64,000 nt of DNA from Gonocerus acuteangulatus (Eukaryota; Arthropoda; Insecta; Hemiptera; Coreidae): positions 36,007,751 to 36,071,750 of the forward strand of contig OX328125.1 of NCBI GenBank assembly GCA_946811695.1, given 5' to 3'. The notes under the pieces were generated by a model. It was not told where the DNA came from. It saw nothing but the letters and a program-made list of their open reading frames with translations, and did no database searches. The position numbers were made by a program, and so were the translations under genes. Of this stretch, positions 36,366 through 51,019 are shown in pieces; the first letter of the stretch is position 1; each line of letters begins with the position of its first letter.

Positions 36366-39300
36366 TCATGGAGCTGATTCAGCCCCAGGCCTCACGGATG
36401 GCGAATGGAAACCCAGGAAATCTGACCGAGGTATTTTTCTCATGATCTTTCCCGAAGTAATTAATCTTCCGAATCCTTCAGAATGAGAGAAAGCATATCC
36501 AGATCTTATAGACCTTCTCGCTTTCCTTGCTGAGGGCGTCCGCAAGATATCCTGACTTTGTTTGGATCTAGAATTAAAAAAGATACAATATTATAGAATG
36601 CAATAAGAAGTTTTAATGTGCTACAAATCTGCAGAAGGTTAATGTTGAACTTTAAAAGGTTATAGTTTTTTTAATTTGTTTTTCTATGCATTAATTTAGT
36701 TTTTTGTTTAAATAGTGTTGTATCCAAAGTGAGTTTTCACCATAAAAATAAAAGTCTATTATTAATTAATTACTTTTATAAAACTAAAACAAATAGACAA
36801 GGTAAGTCGAAAAACAATTTAAGTTGAATTTCCTTATGTCCAAATTGGTAGGTATCAATAACAACTGATTCTGGCTGCCTTTCTTTGATAATTTTGTAAT
36901 AATTAAATGGTCAAGATTTCTTTGAAATATGTTCACCTATTGTTTTGGTATTTCATGATAAGGATCTATAGCTTTAAGAGTGAATAAATTTGATAAACAT
37001 TGGCCATTTGGGATCATGTCATCATTGAAGTCCTTTCTAACTAGTAGCTCAATAGATTTTCTATAAAAATAGACAGGCTCCAATTTTTGTTGGTTTCTTT
37101 CAGCTCACTCTACTTATTGGTCTTAATCAAAATTTTGTTCCTAAATTTTGAAAGAAGGGAGGCAATAACATGTGACATATATTTCGTGTGTATGCCTAAA
37201 CTAAAGGGGTTGTATTCAAGTGTATCTTATCCACTTGAATTTTCCACTTTTCAAGTGGATAAGATATTGGATAAACCATGAAATTTGCCAATATTGGGCA
37301 CTTGAATAAGATAAACCAGACTATTTGCTTTTAGCATATTTAGAATGAAAGCACGCCAATATTCGGGGCAGGAAAATGTACAGTTGGAACTCTCAAAGCC
37401 TTCCCTGGTCCTAAACGAGACATAATAAGTTTTTATTGAGTTTAAAGTAGCTAGTTGTTCTTTGAAGTGGAAATGCAAATGGCAGAACCGTCGGGAATAT
37501 TTCCCTCAGAATTTCGCCCATGCAGGATTAGAACTATTCCATCTAACTGAACGGGATATAGATTAATTCTTAAAGTCCCTCGTTTAGTAATTCATTAATT
37601 TATTTTTTCTTTAGTAAAATTTACATATATTTTGTCAGTTATATAGAGCTTTCAAAATTATATGAAACAAAAGTTTAAAAATCTATTTAACCTGTGAAGA
37701 TATTTACCTGATACTAGCTAATCTTTGTTTCAGCCTTATCCTATCAGCTAAAGTAGGAAAAATGTCCATGAAGAAAAATCTCCATGCAAGAACAGGCACA
37801 AGTAAAACAACTAGTGTTAAGAATGTTGTAAACCAAAAAGTTGATTCTTTTATAGCCTAGAAAGAGAGAAAAAATACTGTTACAAAATTTTGTGTTAAGT
37901 TTTTTCAGGAGAAACTAATTTAAAAAATACATGGGTTAATTATTAACTCAGTAGTTGTTTATTAAATTTGTCGGAAACCTTAAAGAACTGAACAAACTAT
38001 ACAAAATTTAGATGAAATGCTAATGACATTTTGTCATTTGGCTACGATAGGCTCAGCCTTCGATAACTCAGGTCAACATTTGATCTAAAACAAACAGCTT
38101 GGAGTGGCAAGGTACTTGTAGGATTTTTGGGGTCGCTGATTAGGATGTGTGGGTTGGTTTATGTTCATCACATCAGATTCAAGGTCATTTGAAGGTCAAA
38201 TAGAGAAAAAGCGTAGGAAAAATATGAACATATTCATGCGTATTATTTTCAAGGTCCTTGAATTCGATTCTTTAGTTTGTTTTACCTTACGCCTTTTCCT
38301 AGAGGTCTTTTGAAGGTTAAATATAGAAAAAAACTTTTTGGGAGGCAGTGCGAGTCAAGCAAACTACGGGTTCGGACTCAGGAACCTAAAAAAAAACATG
38401 CATGATTTTTTTCAGATTGAAGCCGGTTGCTTTCCGCTCATCGTAATCAGCAACCCCAAAAACCTCATTAGGACCCATGGGCGTACATAAGGGGGGGGCT
38501 GAAGCCCCTCCCGAAATTGTCATTTGATGGTAAAAATGTGTCATAAAAACCTTAAAAATAAATTAAATAAGATCGCCTAGTTAATAAAAAATAGTTTATT
38601 TTAGGTAAAATAGCGTTTTAATTGCCTAAAACTATTTTAAATTCTAAATTTTTCATATTCCATGCCCCGGAAATGGTCTCAGCCCCCTACCCCAAAATTT
38701 TCCCAGCCCCTCCCGAAATTATTTCCTATATACGCCCATGTTAGGACCATACTGCTCCGAGTGCTTTTTTTTTTAGATCAAATGTTGATCTGTGTAATAG
38801 TGGACCTTTAAAAATTGTGTCAGTAATTTTAAGTATCCTTGACTAAATGAAAACAAAATATTGAGTAGAACCAAAGTTACAAATAATTGAGTAATCCAAA
38901 ACGACAACCATGTAGTATCATGGTTGCTACGAATAGAGAATGCAGCCTAGCCTTAATTGTCAAGTCCGCTCAGTCTACTATAGCTGTTGGTTATATTTTA
39001 CGAGTAGTCAGTAGAAATGAAAAACTTAAATTTCAGTTTTATTTTATGCGCTAAGTCTGCCCTCGGCTATGAAGCTGAACACAATATAGCTCTGAGCAGG
39101 AGCTGCTAAAAGTATTTTGAGCCTAAAATAGAATTTTGTGATTTACGAGAAGAATCGAATTGATGTTTACGGAAAGAAACGTGGGAAGAGATTTTTCATA
39201 ATTTATGTTCAAGCAGACAAACGCAAGTCATTTGATCTTTCTGTTAGATGCTAAACTTCAATCAAGGTCATGGAAAACCCACTTGTTGATAGGTTTTTGA

Positions 39301-42046
39301 CATTTTCCATTGATTTTAAGGTTCAATCAAGATTAATATTCTGTGAAACTTGAAAGTTTGAACTAAACAAAAAACATCCTTCCACTGTCATAATTAAAGG
39401 TTAAAATGAAAGTTTGGTCGACTATTTGAAGGACATTCATTCATACTGTTTTATGTAGTACATAAATAACAAGTACTCTTGCAGATTGTAAATATTTTGA
39501 TGATCTTTAAAATGATCTCATAAAAATAAATAAAATAATAAAAATCACGAAATCTAACAAATTCTTATACATTGTCTGGTAAAATTTGCTTTTGGTAAAA
39601 GTAATAATAGAAACTTACCGTTGTCAATGAGCCAACATAACTTCCTCCAATTATGTAATTGTAGAAATAATCTAGCATGAAATACCATGCCAAGGAACCC
39701 CAAATAGTAATATGATTAAAAACAGTCCAATAAGATGTGTCCAAAGCAACCTACGAACCAATCAAAATTATATGTTTAAAGAAATAACATTTTTCCTCTG
39801 TCTATTAATAAATTGTGGTTAAAGATTAGTTTTATACATGCGAATGCTTATGGAGATATAATTTTAATTTTTCCAACAAAAGGAGAATTTAGTTAAATCC
39901 TTGATAACAACTAATAGTTCAATACAGAAAATAGGGTAAGAATTTTACCTGGCCAGTTACAACAATGACTAATATGGTTGCAACTACACTTCCTACTAAC
40001 ATATGATCAGACATGACAAGACCTGTTGGTGTGACAGCATCTTTGTATGTTCCTAAAAAGGTTAAAATTTCATGAAAACTACAGTCTTTTTGTAATATAA
40101 AATTGTAATAAAATTAAATTCATAATATACCGTATGGAATGAAGAATAATATACATGAAGTATAAAAGCCATATAATGCACTTCTTAAAAACTCTTTCTT
40201 ATTGAATAACAAATTAGTTTGTCCAGGTGTGTACAATTGGGGATAAATAATGCTATTTTTATCACTGACATCCTGATCAAAAACACCAATGGCTAAAACT
40301 GGTAGCGAGGTATAAAATAAGTTGTAAACAGCGATGAACATTGGGTCAAAAACAGTCTGGAAAGATAAAAAAAAAAAAACATTTATTTGAGAGATTATAT
40401 CAATAATCGATAGTAAAATAGATCATATTAAAAATGTTAATACCTGAGCAGAAAATCCACAGAAAAATGCAAACCAAAAATGGCATAACGTAAATGCAAA
40501 ATTTTTATAAAAGAAATATCTCAAAAACTTGCACATCCTGTAATAAGACCATCGTCCATGTACAAGTAACAGCCTTTCCAAAAATCTGAATTGTCCAATA
40601 GAATAATCAGAAGCTAACATGGCCTGGTTACCTTCCAAACCACTTATACCAATACCAATGTGGGCAGCTGAAAAAATGAAGGATTATTATTTTGTTGATT
40701 ACTAAAAGTAAACCCCACCCCAGATATTCATGTAGAAAAATAATAAATTTGGCTCTGATGAAGCAGGCAATAACTCAAAACATTGAGACCACATAACAAT
40801 AAGCCTGAACTGTAATGAAGTAATGTGATAAATAAGTCAGACACACTGGAGATGTTTAACTGAGCACATCCCTCATCGAGGTGGTTTTTCATGCCACATG
40901 ACTGAGGAAATGCTTGCACTAAACTATCCCAATTCAAAATATACATAAAGAGTTTTGCTGTTTTATTATTTTTATAAAAAACTTCCTCAACTATTAAAAT
41001 AAAAAAAAAAGGTTCCATGACTTGATCGGTAAAAACGTGTCAAAAACCCCTTAATAATAAATTAAATAAGATCTCTTAGTTCAGAAAAATAATTTTTATT
41101 GGGTGTAACAGCGTTTAGGTTGACGAAATATTCCAAGTTCTAGATTGTTAATATACCATAGCCCCAAATACTTCCAGCCCCCCTCCAAATTATTTTCTAT
41201 ATACGCCCGCCCGCCCGCCCGTGGTGCTTTAGCAGAAGCATTTATTTTCTTAGTAGAAACACAAGTTCCTGCCTCTAAAACGAAACATATATGCCTTCTT
41301 TGACTTCCAATCAATGAAATACCACGAAACAAATGCCTGGCTAGCAAGAAGGAAAGGTTTTCTAGGAACCCTCGAGTCGGTCTAGCTCCCGCGAATTCCG
41401 AGATCCATCACGCATTCCTCTTGGAGGCCGCCGGATTTAAATATTGATTAAAATAATAAGTGACTCACTATTTTATGAAAATTTTCAATGCACGAAATGA
41501 CAATTTTTTATCTTTTGTACATTGCATATGTAGCGTCGTTTCTAGTATGTTGGAGACATTGTAAAGTTGAGCGCCAATTTTACCCCATTCTTCAAGATGA
41601 CGTCTTCAGAAAAGATTCTTGGCGTATTCTCATTTTCTTCTGTTCTCTCAATCTGAGTTAGTGAAACAGTGTTTTTTTTTTTAAATAGTGAATTTGCAAT
41701 TAGAAGAAGCTGCAGACAACGGGATACCGGAAGTCCGCAGTTTTCCTGCCAGACTCAGAGAGAATTATGCCATTTTAACAGAGGTAAGAATTGTCATTTA
41801 TTGCATGTACGTTTTCTCATTGCAATGAGTTTTGCGATACACAAATATAAATTGTTGTTTCATTCATAAATTATAATAAGTATTAATATAAATAATAAGT
41901 ATTAGTTTTTCAATTACTTTGAACCCCCCAAGATAGTCTCTTGCTTTAAATAAATTTTATTATATTGCCGTGGCAAGTTATATTTTTCCGTCTAAACGGA
42001 TCAAACATATTTTGTTTTTAATATTAATTTTTACCATATTTTAATC

Positions 42047-42108
<62 letters not shown>

Positions 42109-45100
42109 AGTGATGAAGATTTAAAGAAATATTTAAACTATTCTTTCCCAGTAAAACACTGGTTACTTGTCCTCTGGTTCAGACCTGGTAAAACTTTTGG
42201 CCTTTTGTCTACTCAATATAATTAGAGGAGTTATTGATTATTTTTAGCACTAAAGTAATGTGGAGTAAACGTATTTTAAAACAGGCTTAACATGATCACC
42301 CTCCCTAGACAGTAAAATATCGGTAGTCAATAACTGATAAGTGTTAAGTACCTTTTATCATTGATACATCATTAGCCCCGTCACCAATGGAAAGTGTGAC
42401 AGCTCGTTTTGTTTTCTTTATCAATTCCACTACCATTGCTTTTTGTAAAGGTGTCACCCTGCAGGCAATCACTGACCTACCTGTAAAATAAATTCTGCTA
42501 GAATAAAGTCTTCAATAATAATATTTCATTAAAAAAAAAAAGAATAAATAAATAAACGTTGATGCTATAGTATTACTTACACATTGTGCTGACTTCTAAA
42601 AACATCTTTTCCACTTGAGGGTGGAATACGTGTACCAGTGAATGCCCATTAATTACCAACGCAAAAAGCAAACTGGTATCTTCCTCAGTATCATGTTTGT
42701 GGTAATTTGTTTCACTGTAAGAAAATATAATCCTTCAATATCACACAAGTTGACTGGAAAATTAATTTTTTAAAAGCTTTAATGAATATAAAAGTCCAAA
42801 ATAATTTATAGGAGTAATAATAGAGAACCAATATAAATTATTTGGATTTACTTTGAAATATTCAGATATTTATACTATTTTAATATTCTTTAAGACATCG
42901 ATTTTTAGAGACAATTAATTACAGTTTTCCTGCCAGGCTAGGGGCAAGGTCTTTCCTTTTTTTCAAACTTTTGTAATTTAAAGATAGGAAAAAGAAGTCT
43001 GTTACAGAGGAGCAGCATAACTAACCATATGCCTCAGAAAGCCGGTCAATTTACAGCATATTGCCTAAAAATGTGCTTTAAAATGCTGTTAAAATAAATA
43101 TAAATGGTTTAGCTTATTTTTTTATTTTTTTTTTAACCAGATGAATCAAATATCTAAAATAAGATCTTTTCTGGCAAATACAAATTTTTAACTATTAGTT
43201 CTGAATGCTATATGACCTGTTTCATTGAAGGAGAACTAAAATTAAGTCACAAAAGCACACATTCTAACTTAGAGTGTAGTTTAGGTTTACCCGTTCGCAC
43301 TGTATGGATTATGGTTATTTTCAGAAGATATCTTTCTAATTAGTTGGGCATTATATATACCAGAGGGGGCCAAATGCAACTCTTTGAAGGATTATTTGTG
43401 GCTCTTGATAAATGTACTTGAGTTCCCTTTTCATTTTTGTGCTATTATATTTAAAAAAATTATTATCGTTCAGAATGTATTTCCAAATGTCTTTTAAATT
43501 ACTGACAACAAATTGAAAGACTAGGTGCAACGTTGTAACAAATTTTATTTACATCCAACTTAAGAATGATATCACTCAAGAAAACTGCACCAACGAACAT
43601 AAGCAGTGGCTTAATTGTTTGTAATCGTCAACTCGAGACCGTTTTTGAATTTAGAAACTCTTATTTCGACATACAGTTGACATTGTGCTCTGGAAGAAAC
43701 AATTTGTATCATTCTTGCTAAAGAGTTCTCAAGAGAAGTAAAATAAATGTGTTTAATTTTTAATATTTAAATTCAATACACATATTTTGTACTTTATTTA
43801 TATGTTTTCAATGAATATAATTTCTGTAAAAGAAATTTTTTGAATATTTTTTTTTGCGTACGTATTTAATTGCGGCTCGCGACAAATTTTAAATTTTGGA
43901 AAATGGCTCAGACTATCAAGGAGCTTTGCCACCCCTAATATATGAAATCAAATTAAGGCCAGTACAGTCAACACAATAATTTGGTTCTTTAGTAAGTCTC
44001 CCACTCCGAACTGACAGTTGTTATATTCACAACACATCTTTCACATTAGTTGGGCATAATATATATCACAGTTTTGATGCCAAGAAGCAAAAATTATAGC
44101 TGGTATGGGCAAACAAATGATTTAATTACAGTATAAACCCCAACTCCTAATGAGCTGGTTTTGATTATATTCATAATAAATCTTTCCATTAGCCCTGAAC
44201 ATAATATAGCAAGTTTTGCACCAAGAAAATAAAAGTTACACCCGCTAGGGGCAAAATTAATATTTTTGTTCATAACAGTAGTTTTCAGTTACTTCCAATG
44301 AACTGATTTTGATGGTTAACACATTTATCTAAGCGTTTGTTAAGGGAATGTAGCGGCCGTTATCGTGGTAAAATCTTGGGTGTATATAGGGGAGATGCAG
44401 CCCCCCTGAAATTTTCATGGCAAAAATTTGTCATAAAAACCTTAATAATAAAAACTTAAAAATATATATTTTTTTTGGGAGTAATAGCGTTTTAGTTGGC
44501 TAACAATTCTAAGTTATTAGGTTTGGGAGGCCATTAGATTGTAAGGACGGTTTCGATTGAGATGGGAAGTGCTTAGGATGTGTGCATATAGTAATATATA
44601 AAACTATTCAATGTAATACAAATTGTAGCATAAAGATTTTACAAATTACGGAAATGGAACAAAAATGACAAATTATTCAGTTAAAAATAAAATGTTATAA
44701 GTTTATTTAGTCGTTTTGATAAGAACATTTTGTGTAAAACAAGCCTGTAAAAATTAAAAATATCTTCAAAATTTACCCTGGTTTACTGGTTGTCAGAGGA
44801 CCTCAAAAATCAACATTTTATACTAATTTTTTTTTTAAATTTTCCCAGGACCCCTCCATCTTGTGAGCTATCCATACCCCCCAAACATCCCCCTGGGTGG
44901 TCTCCACCCCTCCCGAAATGATTTCCTAAATATGCCCCTGGGTAAAAGACACACAGACAGGCATATACACACTTACAATGAAGATTTAATGTGGTTTTTC
45001 AAAATAATGATAGCTACAGTCCTTTAGAATGTACTAAACAAGAATAAAAAACAACAATAAACAAAAGTTGTTTATACAACAATACCTAAAAGTTACAACA

Positions 45101-48100
45101 GCAATCGTCGGAGGATGATGTGAATTATTATTGTGCTGAGCCATTGGGTGTCCTCCAAGGAGCAAAGTGTCACGGCATTTTGCTAGCTGCTTTGTAACTT
45201 CTTCAACCGTGTGACCATCAACAATCATTACTTCCATTTCATCACTAAGCAGCTGACAAGAGTAACCAATATTTATTGCAGTCTCTGTTAAATAAAATAA
45301 ATATATTAATCACTATTTCAGCTAATAATAGAATGTTAATAAATTGTAACTTCATAAAAAAAATATCCAAAAATAAATGCTCTTCCCATTATACAGTCAA
45401 ATAATATTATGTATTTCCCCAGGGTAAAAATAACAAAAGCTGACCTTGTTTGTCACCAGTGAGGACCCAAATCTTCATTCCTGCCGCACTCAAATTTGCG
45501 ATTGCTTGTGGTACACCTTCCTGTAATTTGTCTTCAATTGCTGTGGCTCCTGAAAAAAAAAAAAGTATTAGTACGGAAAACGAAATGGAATATAATCCCT
45601 AGACAAGTTTCATTTTTTTTAATTTATATTAAAATCCACCATGTATTATTAATTGGATATTTTTAAGTGGTAGTTCGGAGACATGGTGGCCGTGAGCGTT
45701 AAGGCATGGGCACTTTAACACTCTGTGCCAAGGGTCGTGGGTTTGATTCCCACTATGGGGGGGGGGGTGGCTTTTCTTTAGAAAAAAGAAAATGCATCAG
45801 CCCTATCCTGGCTAAAAAAGGGTGGTAACCTATAGATAGCCCGTGCTAAAATTCTTAGTTAATAATAATGGACGTTCAAATTTAAACAAAAATAAGTGGG
45901 AGTTCACAGGTTTGTATACTTTAATTTTGAAAATGTGGTACAGTAGGGCTTCCAGAAACATATTAAATTGTTTCTTTTTATCAAGGCTATAGTATTTGTG
46001 AAAGAAATATCAATAAAATTAAGAAACAATATTCATAAAAGTAAAGGTTTAAAAAACGTGTTAAAACAAAACCATTTATCTTTGGCACAGAAGATATTAG
46101 AAAAATGAATAGTGGGCAGATAGTCTTATCATGAAAAGGCCTAGAGCTTGCTTTTTTGTTTTTTTTATTATTATAGCAGAATACATATATGGGGCGGGGG
46201 GGGGGGGGGGGAGGTGTCTAGAGTGTGTAAGGCGTAGATCAAGAGGACTACAACAAATAGGAGGCAGGAAGTAAGAAGACAATTTTTTGTCCATATTTCT
46301 GAGTTGATGTTGAAAGCAGTTTCCCTATCATGCTCAAAGCCTTTTCTTCAATAAAAATTGCTGAATTCTGATGGCTTTTAGAGCATAAGCTGCATCTTCA
46401 GTGCTGGTTGATACCATGGCAACAGTGAACTCCAGACACATCTGAAGGTGGAGCGTATGCTCTGAAAACACTCTGCACAAATACATTTTTGTGGGAGGAA
46501 AGGATATTATACTCATTTTGATGAAGATATTACTTAAACACAAACAATTGTTGCAACAGTGTGAATTTTAATTAATAATTAAAACGTACCAACTAATGTC
46601 ATGCCATTTTCAATTTCATTATAAATGGCATCCAACTTTTCATCTCTGTTTTCTAAGGACACAGCAGCTTCATGATGTCTAGATTTCCACTGATTGAAGT
46701 AATTTTCATCCAAATCTCTCACAGCTAAACATAAAGTCCGAAGCCCATCTCCAGCAAATTTCTATAATTTAAATTATTTAGAAAAAATCTTAAGATTAAA
46801 AAATAAATAAATTATATATATATATAAATAAAATAAATTTATCAAGTAAATACATACATTTAAATGTTCCTGGGTCGCTCTTTTAAGTTCATTTTCTCCA
46901 GATTTCAACCTTTCGTAAATCACATTGTCAGCTCCTTTACAATACAGTCTTAACTTACCATTATGGCGCAATATCACAGACATTCTTTTTCTAACGTTAT
47001 TAAAATCTAATATACACAGAAGTTCATGAACTTCCTTCTCCCCTAATACCTGCAACAGAAAATTCAAGAAAAAATGAAAAATAAATAACAAATTATAGAA
47101 CAAGATATAAATCCCAATATTTATGTAGGCAGAAAGTGAGCCAATAAAAACAAATTTACTATTTTCACATCTTTATTGCTCTAGTAGTTCATTCTAAATC
47201 TACTCGATATTTACAGCCTACCAGCAGAAAGGAACTTAGGATAATCTTAAGTCATTAGAATCATCTGCGAGAAGTCGGCTGTTTGAAAATTAAGTCCAAA
47301 ATTAAAATTCAATTATCCAGTTGGAGATTAGTCGATGGAAGTAAAATTTTTCTTTCAGTCAAGGGATAAAATTATTTATTGCTTATTAAATTAAAACATA
47401 TGTTCGTTCAATGTTGTATTTATGTATTTTTGTTTGCAACTTTTTCTTTGTTATTTTAAATGTGCATATTTTCTTTCATTCTTCAACAACCTAAAATCTA
47501 CAATTGTTAGCCAACTAAAACGCTTTTACATACAAATAAATTTATTTTTTCTGGACTAAGTTATATTATTTAATTTATTTTTGAGGTTTTTATGCCACTT
47601 TTTTACCGATTAAATCAAAATGGGGGAGGCTGTAGTCTCCCTTTATATACGCCCATGCTTTTGATTATTACTTTTTATAATTAATTTACACCGTGATCTT
47701 AGCCAATAGGCCGAGAACTACCGCCCCTTTAATGATGATACATGATATATTATTTAAGGATTTATAAAATGTACTGATCTATAATATATATTCTATAATG
47801 TATTAATGTATTACATCATCTGTGTAATGTATTTATATGCACAATTTGTAAGAGGTATTTTATAATATCACTATATGATACTATAGAGTAAATCGCCAAA
47901 AGTTGCAACTCTCAATAAATAAACAATTTAATTTATGAAAGGAAAAGGATTCCAAAGGAAATCATGAGGTTGTAAAAGTACAAAAATCTTGACTTTGTCT
48001 TTCAATTTCTTCACAAATTTTCAATTTTCCTTGCATTTCACCAATAAAACCAATTTTCTGCCATCAAGCTCCCAAACTAATCTTTATCAAAAGATTTATT

Positions 48101-50985
48101 CTCAACTATCCTTTTATCATCAGATGATGACATACTGCTTACCATACTTCCAGAATAGATATGAGCCTAGGAGTGACTGACAGAGAAGAGTACTAATGAA
48201 AACAGGAAATAAAAGCTGTAAGAGTAGGAAAGGGTCGATACGTTCCAACATGAAAGGTAGATACTACTACAGGGTAGTTGCATCTACCCCTAGTTGTAGC
48301 TTCAGTTTTTCCAGCTACCACTCCATCTAGGGTAGTTGTAACTATGGAGTGGTAGCCTTTCTTTAATCACATCGATCTGAGTTGAAGTTAACACAGTACC
48401 GTAGTGTCTACTAGGTAGTCAATACGTTTTAATCACACCACCCAATTAATTGGTGACAGATACCGAAATGTGCATAGAAGAACGGAATACTAACAACAAA
48501 GCCTGAAGGGGACATTGTTTTGAATACAGTATTTTTAAAATAATGATATTGAATGAAACATATACTTTGAAAAGTAGAAATAAGGTATCCAAAATACTTA
48601 CCTCTATGGTAATGCTGTTGGGACTTCGTTCTTTGAAAACAAAGCCAAAATTTCTTGCTGCTGACACAAGAGCAGCTTCGTCAGGAGATTGTGCTTGATA
48701 AACAAGCTTTCCTAAAAAAGAAAAGAACTAAAGGTTATAATGAAGTCTTTAAATAAAAAATACAACAAAATGACCAAACATTTAAATCATTAAATAATGC
48801 AGGCGATCCACAATTAATTTATTTGGGTTTTACAATATCATTTTTAAAAATTCAGTGCAGCCAGAGTTGACAATTCAATATTCAATGCCAGAGTTGAGAA
48901 TATATACTCTTTAGTGCTCGCTCTTCTTTTTTTCTTTTTATAATCTTTAGAGTTTTGATCTCAGGTCCTCCAGAGCATGTTTCAAGTGCTGTACCACTTT
49001 AAACAGACATGTCCTCTTAGTATTTAGGTAGTTTTACATTAAAATATCTTTAGAAGTCTTTTTAAACTGAGATATCCAATAATAGTAATACATAAAAACC
49101 TCATTAACCCAGACGTCTGGATAACCCGGACCTGTTTGAAATTATGTTGTTCAGTGTAGTAACTGAAGACGTGTTTTACAGAGAATAAATATCTATTCTC
49201 AGTAGGTAAATTACCAGAGTTACCTAGGTTAATGTTTATTTATTTACCTAAACCTAGGGTAATTCGCAATTAATGTATTGAGTTTTCCTAGCGTCACGTC
49301 ACAGTCGAGGTACAGTATCGTGTTGCTGTTTCGTTTACTCGTTGACCGCGATTTATACAAAACTTAAAAACATTGTTGTGACTACGGAAAAAAGGATGGA
49401 AGCATTGACAAGAATTTATAGGTCCTCCAGCATATGAGTCCAGTGCTCTACCACTAACCTTGCCCCCACTAAAAAATAAGGATTTGAAAATTTAGTCAAT
49501 GTATATTATACAGCATACTGTCCTGTAGATAATAAGGTAGTTTAATAAATTTGAATTACAATTTTTAATTACCATCTCTTTCTGCTGGCATCACAGTATG
49601 ACAGAGGGCTAATACTTTGAAAAACAAGACAACATCTTCATTTTTGCGATTTCTTACTGCATCCACAAGAGTACTGTCATAAAATTTGAAAGTTTCTTCA
49701 TAATCCTTGTTGAATGAAAAATCAACCAGTTCTGAAGTCTGAAATATTATTTTATAACACTTAAAAAATGCGATTTAATTCAGATCTCCAGTATACAGAA
49801 CTAAAATTCTTTGTAATTTCCAGTTTAAAGTAAAATCTTTGAAGTTTATAGTTTAATGTACTTTGTAAACAAATAAATTTTAAAAAAATAGTTCAAATTA
49901 TCTATGGATTAGAAAGGAGAGTATTTCCAAAAGTAACAAACCTAATAAAGAAAACACAAAAAAATTGGGGAAAAATAATTATATTTCTCTACATAGTCTC
50001 CTTATATACACTTTACCTAACAAGTTTAATACCTTCTTGTGTCTTTATATTGAGAATCATTGAACTCCTGAAATTAGCATCAATCTATCTACATTCCAGG
50101 GTATTTCTGGCACTATCCTCAAATATGTGTTAATTTCATCAATGTAAAAAGTCTGACTTGCAGGAATTGTGTCATCTTAGTGCAGTTCCGTTCATATCCC
50201 AATTTTTGTAGGGAATTTAATATGGTCCACTTACAACGATTTCCCCAACCGTTTTCGAGATATTTTAGAAAATATACTAAGGTCGGAAAACATTTTATGT
50301 CCATTAATCAATTTATTTTTTTCTAATACTTCCTTACCTCCAAACAAAACCAAAATTTAAATATTTTATATTAGATGAATGTCGAAGATCTGGAACAAGT
50401 TTCAACTGAATCAATCGTTTCTGAATATCCGAACTGAAAATTAGTTTGGAAAAGTAGGTATTTCAATGTTTCTCAAAAATGTTTACAGATATTGCTTTAA
50501 AAATGGTTTCATTTGTTTTCCTACATTAAGGAACCTATAAAACGAGTACCTGCAAGCAGAGATGGGCATAATTTTATTTATAAATAAAAATACGAATTTA
50601 TTCGTACTTTATACATTTGTGAATACGAATATAAATAAATTCGTACTTCATATATTTGTGAATACGAATATAAATAAATTCGTATTCATAAGTGTGAATG
50701 CGAATTTATTTTTATTCACATATATTAAATATAAAAATACAAATAAAATTTTATTCGCAAATTTTTCTGCGAATAAAAATTAATTCACAGAAAAAATTGT
50801 AAATAATCACAAAAAATGTGAATATTTACAAAAAATCAAGTGATTACAAAAAAAATCACATTAAAATATACGAATAAAAATTTATTCACATTATAATTTG
50901 TGAATAAAAATTTATTCACTATATAATTCGCAAATAAATTATGAATTTCCTCGTATTAAGATGATATTACAAAAGTTATTGAAGG

Positions 50986-51019
<34 letters not shown>

